64,000 nucleotides of DNA, taken from Yamadazyma tenuis. Its lineage: Eukaryota; Ascomycota; Pichiomycetes; Serinales; Debaryomycetaceae. The translations under genes were made by a program, and so were the position numbers. The stretch is taken from the NCBI RefSeq assembly GCF_029203305.1, contig NC_089464.1:868001-932000 (forward strand), read 5' to 3'. Of the stretch, positions 57,082-64,000 are shown in pieces. Every line of letters starts with the position of its first letter. Position 1 is the first letter of the stretch. A model generated the notes under the pieces. That model worked only from the letters and a program-made list of their open reading frames with translations, was not told the DNA's origin and did no database searches.

Positions 57082-58185
57082 ATGAGTGCAAAACTTGTTA
57101 ACACATGGGAAAATGGCCCTGAAAATTGGGTGTTACAGCTTCAGGTGATCGATGACCACTCGTGGGTGGCATCGCACTCGGACGGAACCTTAAACCTTTA
57201 CGATGCCGCCACTCTTCGGTGTCCGGTGCAGACCATTAACGCTCACGAATCATCCATTAATTGCATCAAGCTCATCTCCAATGGCATTGCTTCATGCTCC
57301 ACGGATGGCATCAAAGTATGGGACCTTCGAACTGAAAAACTTGTACACCAGCTCCATAACCCAAAAAACACCGGCTTTTTGTCGCTTGATTTCCATTCCA
57401 ACATGCTTGCAGGTGGTACTGAATTGATAGGTACAGACGCCGAAGTCCATGTATGGGACTTAAGAAACCCAGGGACGCCAATCAAATCATACGTTGATTC
57501 ACACCACGACGATGTAACCTGTGTGCGATTCCACCCGCAGTACTCCCAGTACTTGATGTCTGGTTCGACAGATGGATATGTCAATGTGTATGACTTGAAG
57601 GAACAGGATGAAGACGATGCCCTTCACCAGGTCATCAACTACCTGTCAGTGCACTCGTGCCAGTTTGTGCTGAAGGATCGGATTGGAATCTTGTCTCACA
57701 TGGAGACACTTTCCTTCCATCAGTTGAACAATACGAACTACGAGGTGTGGGAAGAGCCCGTACCGAAAGACTTGGGCGACGCCAGGCAAGTTTGGGGGTG
57801 CGAGTACGTGGTGGACGTAAACCCACAGGGCTACGTGTCGTATGGAACGAATTCTAACCAGGAATTGACGTTGCGGCTGTTTAGTCCGTTGTCTGAGCAG
57901 TTTGGAATGGAAACAATTGTATTTCCAGGAGCTCATGGGGACGAGGTAGTACGAGACTTACAGGTGTTTGCTGGAGGGAAACAGGCATTATCGTGTGGGG
58001 AGGATGGACTGGTGAAGATGTGGGATTTACCGTGGAAGGTGGAATTAGAGGTTCCTGGGGTTGAAGCAATTGAGCTTGAAGCACCAGAGAAAAAGGAAAA
58101 GAAGGAAAAGCATAGAAAAAAGGACAAGAAGGATAAGAAGGACAAGAAGAAAAAGAAGAAGGATGTGCGGTACAAGCCATACTAG
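57082..58185 (+). CDS. WD40-repeat protein, WDR89 / YNL035C-like
   Basis: 367 residues. About seven WD40 blades, for example HESSINCIKLISNGIASCSTDGIKVWDLRT, then HHDDVTCVRFHPQYSQYLMSGSTDGYVNVYDL and DGLVKMWDL near residue 310. The C terminus is an unusually dense Lys-rich tail at about 334-360 (KEKKEKHRKKDKKDKKDKKKK), probably nuclear or nucleolar targeting or RNA contact. I assign it to the WDR89 group by blade spacing, which is a tentative call. The function of that group in yeast is unclear. Several CTG codons occur; the one at 58009-58011 falls in E-D-G-x-V-K-M-W-D, where Ser/Thr is common. Confidence 0.78.
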   Translation: MSAKLVNTWENGPENWVLQLQVIDDHSWVASHSDGTLNLYDAATLRCPVQTINAHESSINCIKLISNGIASCSTDGIKVWDLRTEKLVHQLHNPKNTGFLSLDFHSNMLAGGTELIGTDAEVHVWDLRNPGTPIKSYVDSHHDDVTCVRFHPQYSQYLMSGSTDGYVNVYDLKEQDEDDALHQVINYLSVHSCQFVLKDRIGILSHMETLSFHQLNNTNYEVWEEPVPKDLGDARQVWGCEYVVDVNPQGYVSYGTNSNQELTLRLFSPLSEQFGMETIVFPGAHGDEVVRDLQVFAGGKQALSCGEDGLVKMWDLPWKVELEVPGVEAIELEAPEKKEKKEKHRKKDKKDKKDKKKKKKDVRYKPY

Positions 58186-58246
58186 AACAGCACTAGGTTC
58201 AGCGTATTAGCGTAGACTTTAGGTCAGCGCACTACAATTTGCAATA

Positions 58247-58267
58247 GTAAATATATATATATATATT
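58247..58267 (+). repeat. AT dinucleotide repeat
   Basis: Run of alternating A and T, about nine units, in the short spacer between the WDR89-like gene and PMU1. It may help 3'-end formation of both convergent genes. Confidence 0.8.
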
Positions 58268-58287
58268 CAAACTGCCATATAAATAAC

Positions 58288-59223
58288 CTAGTTTCTCTCC
58301 GCTTTTACAATTACCGGGATAATGCCACCCTTCGGGATTGTGAAGCCTCTGTGTCCAACCACCGAGAGAAATGCTCTAATGGTACCAGCATGGCAAGTGA
58401 TGCTCACCACATCGTCGGTATCATCAGACTGTAACTCGTTACTGAAGAGATCCTGTAACACCCCGTTTATGCGCATAAACTGTTCCCAGATCTCTTCTCT
58501 TTTCTGCAGCTTTAGATGAAGCTCATCTTCCTCAGGAAACCCGTCCTCAAAGTCTAAGTCTTGGTACTTGGCCTGCAATTCACCTTTTTGCAGCCGTTTA
58601 TGGCAGAGGTTGATGCCAATAGTTTCGCGTAGATTATCCACCACCAATGGCCGCAGAGTCTCCACCGAACTCCACTCGATCCTCATGGTATCTATAGACC
58701 TGGTGAGTGGAGAAACATAAAATTTGCTGGGAATTGGCATACCCTTTTGCACCTGAGTCTCAAGAAACAGGCGGTTTTCTTCGGCCTGGCAACGGCCAAG
58801 CGGTGTGAGAAGCGGGTCCGGACCCCATACGAGGTTACCGTCAGTTCCCACAAATCGCCATTTTGAAGCCCACTCCAGCGCGTACATAATAGAAGCAATA
58901 TTATGGACCCCTTGGCCATGCCGGGCAAGTAATAAGAGCTTATACTTAACGGCCAGGTTCTCATCACGATTTCGACGACGTATTTCCAGCACAATATGTT
59001 CCCAGGGCTTGAGAATGCCGAAATCTTGAAGCGCGTAGTTGAAAGTCATGTCGTCTGTAGCGTCCAAAGTCTGGCGAAAAAATCCTTTCATACAACTGAA
59101 GCGCCAGATCACAGAGGCCTTGTCTATTTGTTGGTAGTAGATGTCATTGTGGTCGAGGAAGTCATGGGCATCGCGGTGGTCACTTTCGTCTGGAACCAAG
59201 AGGCTTTGATTTATCGCGGACAT
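58288..59223 (-). CDS. PMU1: Histidine-phosphatase-family protein, phosphomutase-like Pmu1
   Basis: Belongs to the histidine phosphatase (phosphoglycerate mutase-like) superfamily. The product is 311 residues, near yeast Pmu1 (295). The catalytic RHGQGVHN is at about residues 99-106 (His acts as phospho-acceptor), SPLTRSIDT at about 170 supplies an Arg, LRETIGINLCHKR follows, and CHAG near 273-276 gives the second catalytic His. All pocket residues are present, so it is likely an active phosphatase rather than a mutase. The substrate is unknown. It is divergent from HDA1, with 80 bp between the starts. Confidence 0.9.
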   Translation of the reverse strand: MSAINQSLLVPDESDHRDAHDFLDHNDIYYQQIDKASVIWRFSCMKGFFRQTLDATDDMTFNYALQDFGILKPWEHIVLEIRRRNRDENLAVKYKLLLLARHGQGVHNIASIMYALEWASKWRFVGTDGNLVWGPDPLLTPLGRCQAEENRLFLETQVQKGMPIPSKFYVSPLTRSIDTMRIEWSSVETLRPLVVDNLRETIGINLCHKRLQKGELQAKYQDLDFEDGFPEEDELHLKLQKREEIWEQFMRINGVLQDLFSNELQSDDTDDVVSITCHAGTIRAFLSVVGHRGFTIPKGGIIPVIVKAERN

Positions 59224-59303
59224 ATCTCGAATACCAGAGTTTTAGCGAGCACAAATAACGGTGTTATAAAAATTATCTATAGTTTTTTTTTCTTTCCTTT
59301 AAA

Positions 59304-61862
59304 ATGTCTGAAAACCACCCGGAAGCCTCTGTTGGCCGTGACAAGGAAATATCCGAACAGCAGATAACTCCCGGTGCTGGTGACGTTAGTAATGGCATCA
59401 AAAGAGACGTCCATCATCCCGATGGTATATTCAGCCATGTCAACAATGCTCAACCCTCGACCAACTCAGTACCAGACCCGTCCATCAAAGCAGAGCTTCA
59501 GGACGACAACGGCACAAGGCCCGTCCAAGACGTGGAGGAAAGTGACGCCAAAAGAATCCATCTCACGGAGGACGTCGTCAAGTCGGAGACTCCTATAGCT
59601 GGCTCTGATGCCGAAATTGTTACCAGTAACGGCAATGGAGAAGTGGCCGCCAACGGCAACGGGATGTTGGTGGTGCCCAAGTCGGGTCCACAGCTCTTTT
59701 ATACTCCTTTGAAAACTGGGCTTGTGTACGACGTGAGGATGAGATACCATGCTAAGATTTTCACGTCCTACTTCGAGTATATTGATCCCCATCCAGAAGA
59801 CCCCAGACGTATCTACAGAATCTACAAAAAGCTTGCTGAGGCCGGTTTGATCACCGATCCATCGTTATCGGGAACCGATGACTTGGGGCCTCTTATGATG
59901 AAGATTCCAATTAGAGAAGCGTCTGATGAGGAGATCTTGTTGGTACACTCCGAAGAACACTTGAAGTATATTGCCTCGACTGAGACGATGTCACGCGATA
60001 AGCTACTTGAAGAAACAGAGACGGGGGATTCGATATATGTCAATAACGACTCGTACTTGTCGGCAAAGTTGTCGTGTGGTGGAAGTATTGAGGCTTGTAA
60101 GGCAGTTATTAGCGGACAGGTGAAAAATTCTATGGCAATTGTTCGTCCTCCAGGACACCATGCAGAACCTGACACCCCTGGAGGTTTTTGTCTCTTCAGT
60201 AACGTGGCGGTGGCCGCTAAGACCATGTTAAAGTTGTTCCCAGACTCGGTACGAAAAATTGTCATTGTCGATTGGGATATCCACCATGGTAATGGGACCC
60301 AAAAGGCCTTCTACAATGACCCGAGAGTTTTGTATATATCACTTCATCGGTATGAAAACGGCCGGTTTTATCCTGGCACCAAAGCTGGTAGCCACAAAAT
60401 GTGTGGAGAAGAGGAAGGTGAAGGCTTTAATATGAACATTCCTTGGAGAGCTCCTGGGACTGGGGATGGTGATTATGTCTATGCTTTTAATAAGTTGGTG
60501 ATCCCAGTGATTTCAGAATTTGATCCTGATTTTATCATTGTTAGTTCAGGTTTCGATGCGGCCGATGGGGACATTGTGGGTGGGTGTCATGTTACCCCGG
60601 CTGGGTATGGATATATGACACACATGTTGAAAGGTATTGCCAGAGGTAAGCTATCGGTGATTTTGGAGGGAGGTTACAATCTTGATTCCATCAGTAAAAG
60701 TGCTTTGGCAGTGGCTAAAGTATTACTTGGAGAACCTCCCGAATCCACCATCACACAACATCCTTTCTTGGATACTATTGAGGTTGTTGATGAGGTCATT
60801 AAGACTCAATCCAAATATTGGACGTGCTTGAAACCAGGAAACCCAAGCAGATCTTTCGATGAGGTCTTTGAGCTACCAGAAGATGTCAATGGCTATAAGT
60901 TGACCAACATTAATGATCCTATACGATCTCAACAGGCCAACCACTTATTCAATTTGTACTCATTCATCAACTTGCCAATTGTGTCGAATGAGAACGACAA
61001 GTTTAACCCATTCACTGTTGACCTTCCACCTCGGTTGGAGGATTTGATTGTTGCAAGTCCTCATATATATGATGCCCCTGTTGTGGTTGTGACTGTCCAT
61101 GATCCTCCAGATATTTGGGCCAATGTGAACTCAGTAAATGGGAATATTGAGGGTAACTCTTCAGTTGTTTTAGAGCACCCTTTGATACAAATCATTGAAA
61201 AGATCAAGAAAGAGCAAGATGATGATGCCAGTGAAGACAACAAGAAGATTGGATACATAGACATTAACATTCCATCGTTCACTTTGCCAGTGTCCAGTAA
61301 TGGGTCTTTACACTTGAACAAACATTCCAATGCCTCATATGGTTCTTACAATCCAAACATCTTTGCTCAAGAACTTTTGTTGTACGTTTGGGACAACTAT
61401 TTATCTTATTTCAACAAGTTAACCAAACTTATTTTCGTTGGGTTCGGTGATGCGTACCAGTCCATTGTACACCTTTATGCCAAAAGACCCTCACAAGAAA
61501 TTAAGGAAATCGTCAAAGGAACTGTTTGTTTTGTCAATAGGTCTACTTTGAAACCTTTAGTACCAGTGATGGATGAGTCAATGATTGATTGGTTCTACTC
61601 GAATTCTGTTATTTTCACCAGTTGTTTAAATCCTTGCTGGACAGGAAATGCTTCGAGTGGATCCCAAGCCAATAGAAATGGCTCGACTGTGACAACCACA
61701 GACGCAAACGGTGAAATAAAGAGACCAAGAAGAAAGTTCGGTAGAGTCATAAGAGCTGATGTCGATGGTATCTGGGAAGTCATCAGTGAACGGTTTGATG
61801 AAGGAGTGGATTTCATTTTGGACTCCATTGAAGATTTCGAAGATAGCAGCGCCTCAAATTAA
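59304..61862 (+). CDS. HDA1: Class II histone deacetylase Hda1
   Basis: Zinc-dependent deacetylase of histones H2B and H3 acting in the Hda1-Hda2-Hda3 complex; in Candida it affects morphology and phenotypic switching. The product is 852 residues. About 125 residues of N terminus are disordered. The deacetylase domain spans about 135-475: RPPGHHAEPDTPGGFCLF near 280 (catalytic His-His pair), DWDIHHGNGTQKAFY near 322 (zinc Asp and His), then SSGFDAADGDIVGG with the second zinc Asp, and ILEGGYNLDSI. A C-terminal Arb2-like region from about 525 to 840 completes the standard Hda1 layout. Confidence 0.96.
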   Translation: MSENHPEASVGRDKEISEQQITPGAGDVSNGIKRDVHHPDGIFSHVNNAQPSTNSVPDPSIKAELQDDNGTRPVQDVEESDAKRIHLTEDVVKSETPIAGSDAEIVTSNGNGEVAANGNGMLVVPKSGPQLFYTPLKTGLVYDVRMRYHAKIFTSYFEYIDPHPEDPRRIYRIYKKLAEAGLITDPSLSGTDDLGPLMMKIPIREASDEEILLVHSEEHLKYIASTETMSRDKLLEETETGDSIYVNNDSYLSAKLSCGGSIEACKAVISGQVKNSMAIVRPPGHHAEPDTPGGFCLFSNVAVAAKTMLKLFPDSVRKIVIVDWDIHHGNGTQKAFYNDPRVLYISLHRYENGRFYPGTKAGSHKMCGEEEGEGFNMNIPWRAPGTGDGDYVYAFNKLVIPVISEFDPDFIIVSSGFDAADGDIVGGCHVTPAGYGYMTHMLKGIARGKLSVILEGGYNLDSISKSALAVAKVLLGEPPESTITQHPFLDTIEVVDEVIKTQSKYWTCLKPGNPSRSFDEVFELPEDVNGYKLTNINDPIRSQQANHLFNLYSFINLPIVSNENDKFNPFTVDLPPRLEDLIVASPHIYDAPVVVVTVHDPPDIWANVNSVNGNIEGNSSVVLEHPLIQIIEKIKKEQDDDASEDNKKIGYIDINIPSFTLPVSSNGSLHLNKHSNASYGSYNPNIFAQELLLYVWDNYLSYFNKLTKLIFVGFGDAYQSIVHLYAKRPSQEIKEIVKGTVCFVNRSTLKPLVPVMDESMIDWFYSNSVIFTSCLNPCWTGNASSGSQANRNGSTVTTTDANGEIKRPRRKFGRVIRADVDGIWEVISERFDEGVDFILDSIEDFEDSSASN

Positions 61863-61923
61863 TTTTGTCTATCAAATGTAACATTAAACTATTCGTAACT
61901 TCACTCGTAGAGTTATAGCATAA

Positions 61924-64000
61924 TTATACATAGCTGGGGAATCGTTTGGCAAATTGTTTTTCCAAGTCGTCCAAGTCGGGTATGGAGATCTCGCTCGAGC
62001 TACTGAGTCTCCGACTCGAGCTATCACCTTCAGCGGTACGTAAGTAAACTGGTTTGGTAGGTTTTGGAGGTGGTTTCTTAAGCAGATTTCTCATTTTGGA
62101 GGGAGTTATGGAAGGTAGAGCCTTTTCAGATGTGTTCGTAGACGAATGCTTATATTTGGGTTTCGCAAGAACAGCAGCGGGCAGCAGCGAAGGATGAGGC
62201 GGTGTGGCAGACTTGGCTCTTTGGGAAGATAAACTGGTGGGGACTTGAGGAGGGTTTAAAGATATCCTTGACTTGTAGGAGCCGTCGTTTATGGCCTCTA
62301 AATCGTCGGTGTCACTTTCTTCGGCAGTATATCTTCCATAACCGTGTGCAGTTCTTTTAACTGTCTGATCATTATTATTGTTCAAGTACTGAACCATTCT
62401 TCTCTGAATGGATAACTTCTTGGGAGCAGAAGATGTGAACGAAGAAGAAGTGATTGTTTGTTCTGTATCTCTCTTAAACTCACTCTCTTCGTGGTTGCTG
62501 GCCTTCCTAGATCCCCCACCTGTGAGAATTTGTTTTATGGACGAGATACTGGATCTTCTATGATTCAGAATATAATTGTTCCCAGTATTGTTCGAACTTC
62601 TAACACCAGAACTACTGTTTCCAGTACTGATTTTTCTTAACCCATTCTTGAACGACGCCTTGAAACTCCCTCCAGTATTCTGACTGGAAATGTCTTCCAT
62701 ATCTCTCAAGAAGTTGAGAGTGTTGTCATCTTCGTCGGGAGGAGTGATGATGCTCTCATTGCTCTTGCTGAGTTGCCGTTGGATGTAGTTCTTCAATGTA
62801 TTCGAAGACTGGTGGGTATTTGCCGATGTTCCGATAGGCAGTATATCTCTGCCACCATAAATCGAGGTTGGTCTGGGAGCAGCATACAATGACTTGGGTC
62901 GCTGCTGTGGGTGCTGACGCGTCGTTTGAAGCAACTTAGACTTGTCTATCAGAGCAAAAGGATCAGTTTTGGCGGTTTGGGGTTTGCGGCCTTCAAATGG
63001 AGGGGGCCTGTTGATGCTATTCAAATCTGATGAGCTCTTGCTGTGGACCAGCCCGTTCAGAGGTTGCATAGGAGCGGCAGGAGTACTAGGTCTTTCGATG
63101 ACAGAAGCAGGAACGACCTTAGGAGCCGGAATATTCATCATAACACACACTTCATCCAAGAGCTGAACGGCATTGGGTCTTCTTCGGGGATCTTCACGAA
63201 GACAGCACTTGATGATATTCCGCAAACGGGGCGAGAACGTCGACCCGGGCCGGTTGTGAGGAATGTGCAACGTATGTGAACTGTTGACAATCAGGTTCTC
63301 CAAATCCTGTAAAGAAGCGTGGGATTGCAGCTCGAAAGGAGTGGTGTAGTAGCATAACTTATAGAGGAAACAGCCTAATGCCCAAATATCCAGTTTATCA
63401 TCAATGGGGAAGCCTCTGGTCAACTCTATCATCTCGGGAGCCCGGTATTGAGGAGTGGTATGCTGCATGATATCATCCTTCAAAAGTTGCAACTCCTGAC
63501 TGGTTTTAGGGACCGGAGCATAAGGCACAGCAGACCCAAAATCACATAACTTGTAGGTTCCTTTTTCATCCAATAAGACATTTTCGATCTTGATGTCCCT
63601 GTGTATCAACGGAGGCTGTAAGTGGTGACACATGGCTACGGCCAAGGTAATGTCTCTCATAATCACCAAGATCTCAGGTTCAGTAAGTTTGTTGGTCAAC
63701 CTAGTGTTCATAAAGTCGATTAAGCCGTTGTTGGAACAGTATTCCATCAAAAGAAACACTTCATATTGTTGGCTAGAGCCTGGAGCATCGATGGTAGAAT
63801 GGCCCTGGTTATTCAATCGGGAGGCATGAGAATCAATATATGACACAATGGTAGGATTACCTCTCAAGCGCTTCATGGCATCAACTTCTTGGCGCAACAA
63901 GTTCAATTGCCATTTGCTGGGGACTTGAACTCGTTTGAGACAAGCAACTGGAGATCCTCTGAATGGAGGATCAATATTGCAAGTGTAGACATGGGCAAAG
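61924..64000 (-). CDS. AKL1: Ark/Prk-family protein kinase Akl1, 5' end outside the window
   Basis: Ser/Thr kinase of the actin-regulating family that phosphorylates endocytic coat proteins. About 692 residues are visible. The visible sequence begins just after the glycine-rich loop (FAHVYTC) and contains the ATP-binding Lys in VACLKRV, Glu in RQEVDAMKRL, the HRDIKIENVLLD catalytic loop, DFGSAV, and HTTPQYRAPEM (the substrate loop typical of Ark/Prk). It lacks only the first part of the N lobe. The tail from about residue 300 is Ser/Pro/Asn-rich with several basic and PxxP-like stretches, as in Akl1. The length of the kinase and the SxLx-poor tail argue against Ark1 or Prk1, but the paralogue choice is probable rather than proven. 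Confidence 0.86.
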   Translation of the reverse strand, partial: FAHVYTCNIDPPFRGSPVACLKRVQVPSKWQLNLLRQEVDAMKRLRGNPTIVSYIDSHASRLNNQGHSTIDAPGSSQQYEVFLLMEYCSNNGLIDFMNTRLTNKLTEPEILVIMRDITLAVAMCHHLQPPLIHRDIKIENVLLDEKGTYKLCDFGSAVPYAPVPKTSQELQLLKDDIMQHTTPQYRAPEMIELTRGFPIDDKLDIWALGCFLYKLCYYTTPFELQSHASLQDLENLIVNSSHTLHIPHNRPGSTFSPRLRNIIKCCLREDPRRRPNAVQLLDEVCVMMNIPAPKVVPASVIERPSTPAAPMQPLNGLVHSKSSSDLNSINRPPPFEGRKPQTAKTDPFALIDKSKLLQTTRQHPQQRPKSLYAAPRPTSIYGGRDILPIGTSANTHQSSNTLKNYIQRQLSKSNESIITPPDEDDNTLNFLRDMEDISSQNTGGSFKASFKNGLRKISTGNSSSGVRSSNNTGNNYILNHRRSSISSIKQILTGGGSRKASNHEESEFKRDTEQTITSSSFTSSAPKKLSIQRRMVQYLNNNNDQTVKRTAHGYGRYTAEESDTDDLEAINDGSYKSRISLNPPQVPTSLSSQRAKSATPPHPSLLPAAVLAKPKYKHSSTNTSEKALPSITPSKMRNLLKKPPPKPTKPVYLRTAEGDSSSRRLSSSSEISIPDLDDLEKQFAKRFPSYV

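Noticed and set aside
1..64000. CRISPR arrays, operons, rRNA genes
   Set aside because: None seen. The window is eukaryotic nuclear DNA; the regular repeats in it are protein-coding (NUM1, acidic serine-rich protein) or simple sequence.

Overview
This window is nuclear DNA of a budding yeast. Genes are dense, mostly intronless and TTG-rich. The two introns I can support carry the yeast TACTAAC branch box, both tRNAs are of yeast type, and nearly every protein has a clear ascomycete-yeast counterpart. The code is most likely that of the CUG-Ser (CTG) clade, such as Debaryomycetaceae. An in-frame CTG in REV1 sits exactly where Y-family polymerases have the serine of their S-x-D-E motif, and other CTG codons fall at positions that tolerate or prefer a polar residue. 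I cannot name the species.

Layout. 1-17.4 kb: REV1 (3' part outside the window), CMD1 (intron directly after its ATG), NUM1 (3171 aa, a long array of 32-aa repeats), a PMT2-subfamily O-mannosyltransferase, HAP5 and TFS1. 17.4-26 kb: DIB1, a spliced eIF4E-like gene, URA4, a very acidic serine-rich protein with a split HSP20 domain, and the amino-acid sensor SSY1. 26-42 kb: DCK1, ACP1, SDS22, a small HSP20 protein with a heat-shock element, an unrecognised 195-aa protein, GCD7, MED1, a membrane-anchored coiled-coil protein and a flavin-reductase-like protein. 42-46 kb: tRNA-Gly(GCC), tRNA-Thr(UGU), an MFS transporter and FRA2. 46-50 kb: LRG1. 50-54.4 kb: a gene-poor island with two diverged direct repeats of about 300 bp around a divergent pair of small, related proteins (one clearly secreted) that I match to no known family. 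54.4-64 kb: GPI15, BDP1, a WDR89-like protein, PMU1, HDA1 and AKL1 (5' end outside the window).

The genes are mostly housekeeping and do not form one pathway. Loose themes are signalling and the cell cortex (CMD1, NUM1, DCK1, LRG1, AKL1), gene expression (HAP5, MED1, HDA1, BDP1, DIB1, GCD7, eIF4E-like) and the secretory pathway and cell surface (PMT, GPI15, the island protein). The most novel material is the island with its small-protein family, the eIF4E-like protein that appears to lack a cap-binding tryptophan, and the split-domain small heat-shock protein.
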